DNA from: Pseudomonas fluorescens
GTDB lineage: Bacteria > Pseudomonadota > Alphaproteobacteria > UBA2136 > UBA6156
Direction: 5' to 3'
Length of the DNA stretch: 25,303 nt
NCBI GenBank assembly: GCA_003241595.1
Contig: QFOU01000014.1
Span: forward strand, 1 to 25,303
Both the position numbers and the translations under genes were made by a program. Below are positions 9,410 to 16,856 of the stretch, piece by piece. The notes beneath the pieces were generated by a model. It made no database searches, was not told the origin of the DNA, and was given only the letters and a program-made list of their open reading frames with translations. The stretch's first letter is position 1. Each line of letters opens with the position of its first letter.

Positions 9410-10371
9410 GACGCTAGACTGCCGTAGGAGTGCAGACCTGACAAGAACATATTCACACCGATATAGCAGAAGAGTGTCGCGAGAAAGCCCACTAGCAACC
9501 ACCATGCCAAAACGTGAGGCTGCGTGCGAAGTTGCGCGCGGGCATGAAGGTAGGCGGCATAGATGAGCCAGACGATGAGCGCCCAGGTTTCCTTCGGATC
9601 CCAGCTCCAGTAGCCGCCCCACGCCTGATAGGCCCAGACGCAGCCGAGCAAAATAGCGAGGCTGAATACGGGGAAGCCTATGACAATGCTTTGATATCCG
9701 AGCTTTTCAAGCACGGGAGCCGTGGGGAGGCGCGAGGTTTTTTGGTGTTTATCTGCGTGAAGGCGGAGCAGGATTCCGGCACCGGCAGCGGCGCCGATTG
9801 CGAAGCTTCCGTAGCCGATAAAGTTAGCTAACACATGGAAAGGTAATATTTTATTTTGTAATGCGGGGATGAGTTCGGAGGGGGTGGCGGCGCCGATTTG
9901 GGTGAGCCAGAGGGTGAAGAGGCTGGCCGCGAGGAGAATGGGCGTGGCGATGGGCAGAAATTTACCGTAAGCGTATGTTTTATCGAAGCCTAATGCTAAA
10001 AAACCGATAATGGCGAGGGTGAGAACGCTGACCTCGTACATATTGCTCATCCCCCAGTGGCCGGAGGTGAGGACTTGTGTCATTTCGTAGGGAATTGAAA
10101 GCGATAGGCCTGCTGCGAGGCCGGTTACGCCCAGTAGCGCGTTTTGCGCGGCAGCGACGAGAGAAGAGCGACGCATACTGATAAGACTGAGAGTTGTGGC
10201 CACAAAAGTGAGCGAGGCGAGTGGGAAAATCGCCGCCGTGGAGAGAAGCGAAGTGGGGTCGGTTTGCGTGGAGAGATTCGGTTGGAGAAGAATGATCAGC
10301 CCAAGGGTGGCGAGCACCAGAATGGTGGTTTGGACGGCGAGGGTGAGCCAGATTTTGAGGTTGGGGGACAT
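9406..10371 (-). CDS. ccsA: Cytochrome c biogenesis protein CcsA/ResC type (system II haem handling)
   Basis: This 321-residue polytopic membrane protein has about eight predicted segments. It carries the tryptophan-rich 'WWD' haem-binding motif in the CcsA form, WGGYWSWDPKETWALIVW, followed by YLHAR. A conserved His lies in LPFHVLANFIGYGSFA. This motif is the CcsA/CcsB (chloroplast, Gram-positive, beta/epsilon-proteobacterial) version rather than the WGTWW version of CcmC. In system II the protein works with a ResB/Ccs1 partner to move haem across the inner membrane to apocytochromes; no ResB gene is in view. It ends inside the bamD start (ATGA overlap), so the two are cotranslated. A YpjD-like relative is the main alternative, but length and motif favour CcsA proper. 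Confidence 0.88.
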   Translation of the reverse strand: MSPNLKIWLTLAVQTTILVLATLGLIILLQPNLSTQTDPTSLLSTAAIFPLASLTFVATTLSLISMRRSSLVAAAQNALLGVTGLAAGLSLSIPYEMTQVLTSGHWGMSNMYEVSVLTLAIIGFLALGFDKTYAYGKFLPIATPILLAASLFTLWLTQIGAATPSELIPALQNKILPFHVLANFIGYGSFAIGAAAGAGILLRLHADKHQKTSRLPTAPVLEKLGYQSIVIGFPVFSLAILLGCVWAYQAWGGYWSWDPKETWALIVWLIYAAYLHARAQLRTQPHVLAWWLLVGFLATLFCYIGVNMFLSGLHSYGSLAS

Positions 10372-10403
10372 ATGCTTTTATACCGGCGATAGAGGTAAAG
10401 GAA

Positions 10404-10421
10404 AAGGGGCCGAAGCCCCTT
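10404..10421 (-). terminator. Terminator of the GGDEF gene
   Basis: Seven-bp stem AAGGGGC (10404-10410) / GCCCCTT (10415-10421) with a four-base loop that reads TTCG on the minus strand, followed by TTCCTTT. It lies 20 nt after the stop at 10441 and before the ccsA start. Confidence 0.75.
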
Positions 10422-10440
10422 CCCTGATTTTAGTGCTCGA

Positions 10441-11220
10441 TTAAGAGTAGAAGCGGTAGCCGTTACGGCCGGCTTTTTTCACGGCGTACATGGTTTCGTC
10501 GGCGGCCTGGAGGAGCGCTTCGACCGAGGCACCATCGGTGGGAGCCATGGTAATACCGATAGAGGCACCCAACTTGATGCGCAGGTCGTTCAGCCATATC
10601 GGTTCGTTAATGAGTTCCATGATGCGTTTGACGCGCTCTTCCACCATCGGCTTTTCAGTAAGGCCGTAGAGGACGATAATGAATTCGTCTCCGCCCAGAC
10701 GTGCGACGGTATCTTCATCACGCACGCAGGCACGGAAGAGTTCGGCGACCTTGCGCAGCACTGCATCGCCGGCTTCGTGGCCGTAGGTATCGTTGACCGG
10801 TTTAAACTTGTCCAAGTCGATATAGAGCAGTGCGAGCGGTTGCTGGCGTTTGAAGGCCGCTTCCATTTTTTGCAGCACACCACGACGGTTGGCGAGGCCA
10901 GTGAGCGGGTCGGTACTGGCTTGTTGCGCAGCTTTATCGGCTTTGCCCAGACGACCGATAGACGCGGCCAGTGTGCCGATCTCATCGTTGCGTTTAAGAT
11001 TGGGAACTTCGGGCACGGAACCACTCTCCAATTTTTCCACCGCATGGCGGAGGGTTTCGAGAGCGGCGGCATCCTGACGGGCCAGCAGGGCGATGAAGCC
11101 CAGCACACCGATGACAGTCACGATAACACCCAGCACGGAGCTGGCGGCAAAAGTAAGGCCCGCACCAACCGCGAGAACGGCGGCTGTGGGGATGACATAG
11201 CGTTGGGACAGAGTTTGCAT
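10441..11220 (-). CDS. Membrane-bound diguanylate cyclase (GGDEF domain)
   Basis: The 259-residue product from the ATG at 11220 has two hydrophobic segments (~9-28 and ~30-47), a HAMP-like linker (~48-95), and a complete GGDEF domain starting at DPLTGLANRR. Substrate and metal residues are in IDLDKFKPVNDTYGHEAGD; the active-site motif is canonical GGDEF (176-180). An allosteric I-site RDED (167-170) sits exactly five residues before it. It should therefore make c-di-GMP from two GTP and be subject to product inhibition. The short periplasmic loop leaves little room for a sensor, so signals may be sensed in the membrane or linker. A TTG at 11271 would add 17 residues with no similarity; neither start has a good ribosome binding site. 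It is a single gene with its own terminator. Confidence 0.93.
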   Translation of the reverse strand: MQTLSQRYVIPTAAVLAVGAGLTFAASSVLGVIVTVIGVLGFIALLARQDAAALETLRHAVEKLESGSVPEVPNLKRNDEIGTLAASIGRLGKADKAAQQASTDPLTGLANRRGVLQKMEAAFKRQQPLALLYIDLDKFKPVNDTYGHEAGDAVLRKVAELFRACVRDEDTVARLGGDEFIIVLYGLTEKPMVEERVKRIMELINEPIWLNDLRIKLGASIGITMAPTDGASVEALLQAADETMYAVKKAGRNGYRFYS

Positions 11221-11405
11221 GGCGTTAGTGTTAAGTTTTCCTGTGTAACTGTCTAGTGCTTTGCCACGCAAAAAATCAGAAAACGGCGGTTAGGAGTAAG
11301 GACTGTGGCGAAGCGCATCGGATTATGTATGTGGCGCGACACTAAATGCCAATGACACCTTATGTGCATCCTCTGTTTTAATTCTTAAATGCCCCTACTC
11401 ATCAG

Positions 11406-11433
11406 TTGACCCGGCTCTCTATTTCCGCATACT
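11406..11433 (+). promoter_or_regulatory. Putative promoter of the structured leader and 26-aa peptide
   Basis: TTGACC (11406-11411) and CATACT (11428-11433) are separated by 16 nt, with 5/6 and 4/6 matches to sigma-70 boxes. A transcript would start near 11440 and contain the entire hairpin array that follows. No other gene on the plus strand lies nearby to claim it. Confidence 0.45.
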
Positions 11434-11439
11434 TACGGC

Positions 11440-11649
11440 GTGGCGGAAAGAAACGTCATGGAGTGTCGTAACTCCCCTACAAGCGGCCACAGCAACAGCC
11501 GTTAAACCGTTGCCTTTCGTGTCTTATGACCGGAGGGCATTGGTATGTCCAAGGTGCAAGCCCAAAGCCATGCACCGTTCTTGTAGACGGTTACGAACCT
11601 CCGGTCGCCCTTTATTCAAAGGCGGCCATTTTTAATGGAGGAAGTTTAA
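11440..11649 (+). ncRNA. Highly structured 5' leader, possible cis-regulatory RNA
   Basis: A dense series of inverted repeats precedes the small ORF: GGAG (11460-11463) / CTCC (11472-11475) and GCAAC (11492-11496) / GTTGC (11509-11513). A perfect 9-bp long-range stem GACCGGAGG (11528-11536) / CCTCCGGTC (11598-11606) encloses TTGG/CCAA (11540-11552), GGTGCA (11553-11558) / TGCACC (11571-11576) and ACCGT/ACGGT (11574-11591, alternative). It continues with CGCCCTTT/AAAGGCG (11606-11624, one bulge) and CCATT (11626-11630) / AATGG (11634-11638). The last hairpin pairs the first GG of the ribosome binding site, so it could control translation of the peptide at 11650. I cannot match it to a known riboswitch class. 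Structure is read by eye; regulation is inferred. Confidence 0.45.
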
Positions 11650-11730
11650 ATGCACGTTATAGGATATGGGCTGTTCACCCTGTACGGAATGTTTTTGGGT
11701 TTAGGGATCGGCTGGTGGATATGGGGATGA
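11650..11730 (+). CDS. 26-residue hydrophobic membrane peptide
   Basis: The ORF opens with MHVIGYGLFTLYGMF and ends GIGWWIWG before TGA at 11728-11730. It is almost entirely hydrophobic, Gly-rich and has three tryptophans at the end, so it would form one transmembrane helix. A near-ideal ribosome binding site, GGAGGAAG (11637-11644), lies 5 nt before the ATG, which is far better than those of most neighbours and is the main reason to believe it. It follows the structured leader and precedes a terminator, so leader, ORF and terminator make a self-contained unit of ~340 nt. I do not recognise the family. Small subunits such as KdpF or CydX, type I toxin peptides and stress-induced membrane peptides have similar size, but nothing links it to one of them. 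Confidence 0.55.
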   Translation: MHVIGYGLFTLYGMFLGLGIGWWIWG

Positions 11731-11750
11731 CCCCCTCCCTCTCGGCACCT

Positions 11751-11778
11751 AAAAAACCGGCCCTGAGGCCGGTTTAAA
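11751..11778. terminator. Bidirectional terminator between the 26-aa peptide and the ParA gene
   Basis: Nine-bp stem AAACCGGCC (11754-11762) / GGCCGGTTT (11767-11775) with loop CTGA. The minus-strand tail is TTTTTT, so it is a strong intrinsic terminator for the ParA gene ending at 11801. In the plus direction the tail (TTTAAAG) is weaker. Confidence 0.8.
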
Positions 11779-11800
11779 GTCGTTCCTTGCGGAAGGATGC

Positions 11801-12970
11801 TTAGGCAGCCTTCTTCTTGGAACCGGTGGTGCCGGTGCCGTTGTAGACGGTCAGCTGAGCGGCAGGTGCGCTACGTGGGCTGCTCTTGGTAGCCGTTTTG
11901 GTAGCGGTCTTCTTGGCGGGAGCTGCCTTCTTAGCAGGTGCAGCCTTTTTAGCCGGAGCGGCCTTGGTTGCAGTCTTCTTAGCAGGAGCAGCCTTCTTCG
12001 CCGGAGCAGCTTTTTTGGCAGGAGCAGCCTTCTTCACAGCAGGCTTAGCGGCCACCTTCTTAACGGCTGGCTTAGCAGCTACCTTTTTAGCAGGAGCGGC
12101 CTTTTTAACGGCTGGCTTGGCAGCTACTTTTTTAGCAGCAGGCTTAGCAGCGGTTTTGGTTGCAGCAGCCTTCTTTACAGCAGGCTTCTTGGCGGCCGGT
12201 TTAGCGGCAGCCTTTTTAGCAGCCGGCTTTGCAGCGGGCTTCTTCTTAACGGCAGTAGCCATTTCTTTATCTTTCGATTCGGTTTGGGAGGAGGAGGAGG
12301 TGCTCACCGGCGAAGTCTTCTTAGACACGCTGGTTGCCTTGCCCTTGAAGGCAAGACCGATTTTTGCCGCGATATCGCGAACGAGATTCGTGATCTCATT
12401 CTGCGACGGGTTGGCAAATCCATCCAGCACGGTGAGCCCGCTTTCCATGCTGGCGGCAAAGAGCACACGGTTACCGATTTCTTGCTCGGCGACCGGAATA
12501 TCGAGTTGCATCAATTTCTGACGAGTCTCGATGGTGATATTGGCACGTTGTACCACGCGGTTGAGAACGACCATGCACTGGCGCGATTCACCGCTAATCG
12601 TGTTGAAGGTTTCCTTCACAGCCCATACGTCGGCAGGCGACGGTTGGATCGGAACCAGAACCATGTCGGCAGCGCGCACGGAAACCTTGATGTCCATTTC
12701 GGCGTGCGGAGGGGTGTCGATAATGATGATGTCGTTGGACTCGCGGGCCATGGAGAGGTCGCGGGTAAGGCGCCAGCCGGAGGTCGCGATCAGACCAATA
12801 TCGTTGGACTTACGTTGAGCGTGCCAGTGGGTGGTGGTGCCTTGAGGATCGGTATCGAACAGCATGGTGCTGTAACCTTGCTGGGCAAACGATACGGCGA
12901 GGTGAGCGGCCAAAGTGGACTTACCAACACCGCCTTTTTGTTGTGCTACTGTGATGACGTAAGCCGACAT
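11801..12970 (-). CDS. ParA-family ATPase fused to a histone-H1-like Lys/Ala-rich tail
   Basis: Residues 1-~207 form a short ParA/Soj-type ATPase: deviant Walker A QQKGGVGKST (11-19, signature Lys12 and Lys17), Walker A' FDTDPQG (38-44), and Walker B IIIIDTPPHA (81-90). Residues 211-235 are a Ser/Thr-rich linker. Residues 240-365 consist of KPAAKKA, PAVKK and AAPAKK repeats, and residues 366-389 are a short non-repetitive end (AQLTVYNGTG then KKKAA). The tail resembles the C-terminal domain of histone H1 and bacterial H1-like proteins (HC2, AlgP), which bind DNA non-specifically. ParA proteins move DNA or protein cargo using ATP-dependent nucleoid binding, so a strong DNA-binding tail makes mechanistic sense. 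No ParB gene or parS-like palindrome is nearby, so this is probably not the main chromosome partition pair. An AAGGAG lies 12 nt before the ATG. The reading frame is continuous, with no internal ribosome binding site before Met237. Confidence 0.9.
   Translation of the reverse strand: MSAYVITVAQQKGGVGKSTLAAHLAVSFAQQGYSTMLFDTDPQGTTTHWHAQRKSNDIGLIATSGWRLTRDLSMARESNDIIIIDTPPHAEMDIKVSVRAADMVLVPIQPSPADVWAVKETFNTISGESRQCMVVLNRVVQRANITIETRQKLMQLDIPVAEQEIGNRVLFAASMESGLTVLDGFANPSQNEITNLVRDIAAKIGLAFKGKATSVSKKTSPVSTSSSSQTESKDKEMATAVKKKPAAKPAAKKAAAKPAAKKPAVKKAAATKTAAKPAAKKVAAKPAVKKAAPAKKVAAKPAVKKVAAKPAVKKAAPAKKAAPAKKAAPAKKTATKAAPAKKAAPAKKAAPAKKTATKTATKSSPRSAPAAQLTVYNGTGTTGSKKKAA
11876..12253 (-). repeat. 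Degenerate in-frame repeats encoding Lys/Ala/Pro tail
   Basis: About 378 bp of short, imperfect direct repeats encode KPAAKK, KPAVKK and AAPAKK units. Copies of GCAGGAGCAGCCTTCTT-like sequence recur on the plus strand. The repeats could expand or shrink by slippage or recombination, so copy number may vary between strains and assemblies. Confidence 0.85.
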
Positions 12971-13228
12971 GACGTGAGTGTGCTCCTTGTTATTTAACTA
13001 ACGCGGATGTTACGCATGAGTTGCGTGCGCGGTGAAGTAGGTATGGTGAAAACACGTGCATTGCCAATGTGATGGTGTGACATATTTACGATAAATTACG
13101 TTGCGTTAAGGCGTATTTTATGGCGGAATTGCTGGAGAAATCGAGATGTGATGATTTACGCGACAACGTGTAACGCGCAAATCGAACTGATGAATTTACG
13201 ACCACGCAACGCAAGAAAGTTAAGCACA

Positions 13229-14356
13229 ATGCCGCTGCCAACAAGCCCAGAAATGCTTGCGAAACTGCGCATTGCGCGTACTCCGGGAATTGGTCCGGTC
13301 TCATTTCGAAAACTTATACGCATGCGCGAAAATGTTCTCGACATCCTCACTGACTGGCACAGCATCAACCCCAAATTTGCGGCTCTGGCCAACGCCGACA
13401 GCGTAATGCGCGAGTTGGAAACATTGCAGCGACATGATGGAATTTTACTGGTGTATGGTGAGAAAAATTATCCTTCACAACTGATGGAATTACCCGATGC
13501 ACCCATTACACTGAGTGTGCTGGGTGACGCTTCCAGCCTGACGAAAACGCAGGTTGCCATTGTAGGAAATCGGAGTGCGAGTGCGAGTGGTTTGACATGG
13601 AGCAAGCAGCTGGCGAGTGAATTAGCACGTGCAAATGTTGTGCTGACGAGTGGCCTTGCGCGCGGCATTGATACGGCCACGCATGAGGGCGCAATCGTTG
13701 GTGGAGGCCAAACTGTAGCGGTAGTTGCCGGTGGTGTTGACAATGTTTATCCACCCGAAAATGCACGTTTGCGCGAAGCTATTATTCAGCATGGATGTGT
13801 CGTGAGTGAACAGGCGTGGGGTATGCAGCCGACCGCAAGTTTATTCCCGCGACGCAACCGCATCATTGCCGGATTGAGTGTGGGTGTGTTGGTGAGTGAG
13901 GCGACGCGTCATAGTGGAAGTTTGATCACGGCCGAGTGCGCGCTGGATTATAATCGCGAGGTGTGGGCGGTACCGGGAAGCCCCAGTGATCCGCGCAGTA
14001 GCGGGCCGAACTGGTTGTTGAAAAACGGTGCGACGTTGATTGAGAATGCGCAGGATATTTTAAACAGCATGCCGAGCACCCCTGCCCCGTATGTGCCGAA
14101 AGTGGTGCAGAAGGATTTATTTAGTGACACACCCGAAGATGCGATTGTGGTGGATGTGGCGCCTGAAACATCTGCAGGAGAGACACTGAGTGACACGCAG
14201 CGCGTGTTTGGATTGCTGGGGAGTGTGGGTACCAGTTTTGATGATCTGGTGCGTCAGACCGCACTTACAGAGGCAACGTTGAGTGGGGTTTTAGTGGAGC
14301 TGGAACTGGACGGACATGCCGTGCGCGAGAGTGATGGGCGGTGGAAACGCGGATAA
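13229..14356 (+). CDS. dprA: DNA-processing protein DprA (Smf)
   Basis: The 375-residue product from the ATG at 13229 has an N-terminal helical part (LAKLRIARTPGIGPVSFRKL), then the Rossmann-like DprA domain: VAIVGNRSASASG, VLTSGLARGIDTATHEGA, VAGGVDNVYPPEN, FPRRNRIIAGLSVGVLVSEA and VWAVPGSP. It ends in a C-terminal winged-helix (RVFGLLGSVGTSFDDLVRQT to the end). DprA protects incoming single-stranded DNA and loads RecA during natural transformation; it is also widespread in bacteria not known to be competent. The start is uncertain: GTG 13148 or ATG 13151 would add 26-27 residues with no family similarity but have GGAG 10-13 nt upstream, whereas 13229 has only a weak AAGAAAG. It is divergent from the ParA gene and convergent with sufE. 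Confidence 0.93.
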   Translation: MPLPTSPEMLAKLRIARTPGIGPVSFRKLIRMRENVLDILTDWHSINPKFAALANADSVMRELETLQRHDGILLVYGEKNYPSQLMELPDAPITLSVLGDASSLTKTQVAIVGNRSASASGLTWSKQLASELARANVVLTSGLARGIDTATHEGAIVGGGQTVAVVAGGVDNVYPPENARLREAIIQHGCVVSEQAWGMQPTASLFPRRNRIIAGLSVGVLVSEATRHSGSLITAECALDYNREVWAVPGSPSDPRSSGPNWLLKNGATLIENAQDILNSMPSTPAPYVPKVVQKDLFSDTPEDAIVVDVAPETSAGETLSDTQRVFGLLGSVGTSFDDLVRQTALTEATLSGVLVELELDGHAVRESDGRWKRG

Positions 14357-14385
14357 AAAATCCGGCCCCGCAGGCCGGATTTTTT
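14355..14385. terminator. Bidirectional terminator between dprA and sufE
   Basis: AAAAAATCCGGCC (14355-14367) and GGCCGGATTTTTT (14373-14385) form a 13-bp stem with a 5-nt loop. The A-run and T-run make it a strong intrinsic terminator in both directions; it begins inside the dprA stop codon and ends 10 nt before the sufE stop. Confidence 0.92.
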
Positions 14386-14395
14386 ATCGCTAAAT

Positions 14396-14791
14396 TTAGG
14401 CGGCGAGAGATTGGAGCTTCTTCACCACGCTGGCGAAACCATTGCGGCGGTTGGGCGAAAGGTGGGCCAGCATTTTGGTGGGCGCGAGGAGCTCTGGCAG
14501 GTTGATGGCGGCGATCTCTTCCCGCGTTTTGTTGTTGTAGGCGAGGTAGACGAGTGCCATGAGGCCGCGCACGATGAGAGCATCGGATTCGAGGTGAATA
14601 TCGGTGCGATCGCCGCTCCAGTTGAGCACCAACCAGACGCGCGAAGTGCAGCCAGGCACGAGGTTGGCGTCGATCTTTTCTTCGGCCGGAATGGCGGGCA
14701 GCGTGCGGGCCAGTTCGATGATGTAGGTGTAGCGGTTCTCCCAATCCGGCAGGAGCGAGAGGGTTTCGAGAGCTTCGTGCAGTGTCGTCAT
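14396..14791 (-). CDS. sufE: SufE-family sulfur acceptor for Fe-S cluster assembly
   Basis: The 131-residue protein is normal for SufE/CsdE. The catalytic cysteine is Cys48 in LVPGCTSRVWL, the family's defining motif. The C-terminal MLAHLSPNRRNGFASVVKKL matches the conserved 'LSPxRxNG' end. SufE accepts persulfide sulfur from the cysteine desulfurase SufS and passes it to the SufBCD scaffold in the cytoplasm. Here it stands apart from any suf operon genes in view and lies 14 nt after a YgjV-family gene, probably cotranscribed with it and cysS. The link to cysS may be cysteine metabolism or chance. Confidence 0.93.
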   Translation of the reverse strand: MTTLHEALETLSLLPDWENRYTYIIELARTLPAIPAEEKIDANLVPGCTSRVWLVLNWSGDRTDIHLESDALIVRGLMALVYLAYNNKTREEIAAINLPELLAPTKMLAHLSPNRRNGFASVVKKLQSLAA

Positions 14792-14805
14792 AATAATGTG
14801 AATTC

Positions 14806-15312
14806 TTAGATGTTATAGCCGACGGGGCGACGTTTGTGTTTCCAGACATTGTAGGCGTTCACGCCGAAATAGAAACACTCGGACGCTGCACCGACGATGG
14901 AATAGTTGAGAGTGTAATAGGATATCCAGAAACATCCGACAACCATAAGCGTAGCGCGCAGTTTGATGCCGCTGAGATTAAAGATGGCGAAGGTTGCAAG
15001 GATGTTGGCAAGCACCGGAAGTGCATCGCTCCAGATAGTGTGGATGTACGCGCCATAGGCCACGCCGATGGCCATGAAGAAGGCCATGAGCCACGTGTTT
15101 TTGGTGTAGCTGGAGGCGATATAACGCGCGGCGGCGACGAGGCTGATGATCATGCCCGACCATGCCTCCAGCAGGCCCAAGTGTGCGGCGACGCAGATAG
15201 ACGATGCGGCGATGCAGAGCTTGAGAACCTTATCGTCCTTATTGATAAACCCATAGAGCGCGAACAGGAAGGCGACGGCGCCGAAGGCTTGGCTGAGGAG
15301 ATAGATGGACAT
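14806..15312 (-). CDS. YgjV-family inner membrane protein
   Basis: The 168-residue protein has about five to six transmembrane segments. The N-terminal LSQAFGAVAFLFALYGFINKDDKVLKL region and the following AHLGLLEAWSGMIISLVAAARY correspond to the YgjV family (bacterial inner membrane protein of unknown function). A basic tail (KHKRRPVGYNI) would be cytoplasmic by the positive-inside rule. AGGG lies about 6 nt before the ATG. It has short gaps to cysS (21 nt) and sufE (14 nt), so the three form one transcription unit. No transport substrate or enzymatic motif is visible. Confidence 0.8.
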   Translation of the reverse strand: MSIYLLSQAFGAVAFLFALYGFINKDDKVLKLCIAASSICVAAHLGLLEAWSGMIISLVAAARYIASSYTKNTWLMAFFMAIGVAYGAYIHTIWSDALPVLANILATFAIFNLSGIKLRATLMVVGCFWISYYTLNYSIVGAASECFYFGVNAYNVWKHKRRPVGYNI

Positions 15313-15333
15313 GGATGCCCTATGGGATTGTGA

Positions 15334-16737
15334 CTAGATACGGCGCCAAGTTTGACCTGTGGAGGTATCTTCGACCAAGATGCCGTGTTCGTTTTTTAGA
15401 ACGTCGCGGAGGCGGTCGGACTCGGCCCAGTTGCGGGCAAGGCGTGCGCTTTCGCGGGCGGTGAGCAGTTCCAATTGTTCCGGCGAAACTTCGTTGATAA
15501 CGGCGGCTGCTTCCAGACCAAAGAATTTGAGCATAGCGCGACGTTCAGCGGGCGTGGATTCATCAACCACCGCCATGGCTTTAGGCGTGTTCAGGTCATC
15601 GCCTAGAGCTTCGATAAAAGCTACGGGAAGTGCAACATCTTCGTCGATGCTCAGTGCTTCTGACTGGTAACGTTGCCAACGCTTTTCGGCCGCTTTGAGC
15701 GCATCGTCGGAGAAGTCGAGAGGTTTGCGGTAATGGGTTTGGAGCATCCACAGGCGAATGGCTTCGGCAGAGTATTGCTTGAGAACCTCGGAGATGAGTT
15801 TGAAGTTACCGAGCGACTTTGACATCTTCTGGCCATCGACCGTAATGAACGCACCGTGCATCCAGACGCTGCACATGGTGCAGGTGGGGTGGAGAGCTTC
15901 GGTTTGCGCGATCTCGCAGCTGTGGTGCGGGAAGGCGAGGTCTTCCCCTCCCCCGTGGATATCGAACAGCGCGCTATCGCCCGGTTTGTAGTGCTGACCC
16001 AGAATGGATTCACTCATCACCGAGCACTCGATGTGCCAGCCGGGGCGGCCGGGGGCGGTGAAGTGTTGCGCGCCGAGTTCGGCGGGGACAAACGCTTGCT
16101 CTAATTTGGTGGCGGATTTGGCGTTGGCCTTCCATACGGGGAAGTCGCGCGGGTCGCGTTTTTCAGCATCTTCTTCCACGCGAGCCTGCACATTCTCGAA
16201 GCTGCGGCGGGCGATATATCCAAAGCTATCGTGCGGCGGATTGGGCAGCTTTTCGAATGCGGGCACGTCGAACATCACATCGCCGCTTTCAGTCACGTAG
16301 GCGAAGCCCTGTGCGATGAGGGCATCGACCATGGTGGCGATCTCCTTCAGGTAATCGCTGACGCGTGGTTTTTGATCGCGCGGGAGGTCGAGCACCTTCA
16401 TGGCGGCCATATCGTTCTCGAAAATCTCGATGAACTCGGCGGCGAGGTCGAAGGGTTGTTTGCCGGTCTCTTGCGCGCGCTCGACGATCTTATCGTCGAT
16501 ATCGGTATAGTTGCGGACGTAAGTGACCTTGTTTTCGCCGTAGATTTGGCGCAGCAGGCGGTACATGACATCGAACGTGACCATGGTGCGCAGGTTGCCG
16601 ATGTGGGCGAAATCGTACGGGGTGATACCGCAGACGTACATGCGCACGTGCTCGGGATCGAGCGGCGTAAAGGCCTGCTTGGTGCGGGTGAGCGAGTTGT
16701 AGAGCTTCATTTGGAGATGGGGCTGCGGCGTGGTCAT
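15334..16737 (-). CDS. cysS: Cysteinyl-tRNA synthetase
   Basis: The 467-residue class I synthetase carries the HIGH-type motif HIGN (45-48) and KMSKS (304-308). Zinc-binding residues are Cys36 (MYVCGIT), Cys238 (GWHIECSVMS), His271 and Glu275 (FPHHSCE, where the usual form is FPHHENE). It also has the family block DIHGGGEDLAFPHH and the anticodon-binding C-terminus ending TGQTWRRI. It charges tRNA-Cys in the cytoplasm. The ATG at 16737 and another at 16710 (MKLYNSL, where similarity begins) are both possible, and neither has a clear ribosome binding site. It heads the cysS-ygjV-sufE group. Confidence 0.97.
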   Translation of the reverse strand: MTTPQPHLQMKLYNSLTRTKQAFTPLDPEHVRMYVCGITPYDFAHIGNLRTMVTFDVMYRLLRQIYGENKVTYVRNYTDIDDKIVERAQETGKQPFDLAAEFIEIFENDMAAMKVLDLPRDQKPRVSDYLKEIATMVDALIAQGFAYVTESGDVMFDVPAFEKLPNPPHDSFGYIARRSFENVQARVEEDAEKRDPRDFPVWKANAKSATKLEQAFVPAELGAQHFTAPGRPGWHIECSVMSESILGQHYKPGDSALFDIHGGGEDLAFPHHSCEIAQTEALHPTCTMCSVWMHGAFITVDGQKMSKSLGNFKLISEVLKQYSAEAIRLWMLQTHYRKPLDFSDDALKAAEKRWQRYQSEALSIDEDVALPVAFIEALGDDLNTPKAMAVVDESTPAERRAMLKFFGLEAAAVINEVSPEQLELLTARESARLARNWAESDRLRDVLKNEHGILVEDTSTGQTWRRI

Positions 16738-16807
16738 GGTGTGAAGTTATCAGAACTTAGGATTAGACGTTAGATTTTTAAGGAATTTATTTTCCGGTCA
16801 GTTGAAC

Positions 16808-16836
16808 GCAAAAGCCGCCCTGAAGGCGGCCTTTGC
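16808..16836 (-). terminator. Terminator downstream of secA
   Basis: GCAAAAGCCGCC (16808-16819) pairs with GGCGGCCTTTGC (16825-16836), 12 bp with one mismatch and a 5-nt loop, 20 nt after the secA stop. A second small hairpin CTCCA/TGGAG (16841-16853) precedes it. On the minus strand the T-rich part (TTTTGC) is short. Confidence 0.7.
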
Positions 16837-16856
16837 GATGCTCCACGGTGGAGTGT

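Noticed and set aside
8585..9622. Longer 345-codon version of bamD
   Set aside because: The extra ~70 codons overlap ccsA and lack similarity; the lipoprotein signal begins at 9409.
11528..11606. tRNA-like cloverleaf within the leader
   Set aside because: The outer stem and three inner hairpins suggest a tRNA, but the anticodon-like loop is 12-14 nt, there is no T-loop TTCRA sequence and the D-arm does not fit. It is not a tRNA.
11526..11777. 83-codon plus-strand frame through the structured leader
   Set aside because: Its translation is featureless and it crosses the strong hairpins. The 26-codon ORF at 11650 has the better ribosome binding site and a coherent hydrophobic product.
11886..12521. 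Plus-strand frame of hydrophobic Ala/Phe/Leu repeats that looks like a polytopic membrane protein
   Set aside because: It is the complement of the Lys/Ala tail of the ParA fusion; AAG/GCC codons read backwards give Leu/Phe/Gly/Ala.
14265..14849. 194-codon minus-strand frame overlapping dprA, the terminator and sufE
   Set aside because: It crosses a strong bidirectional terminator and is out of frame with sufE; the residues are Arg/His/Pro-rich shadow sequence.
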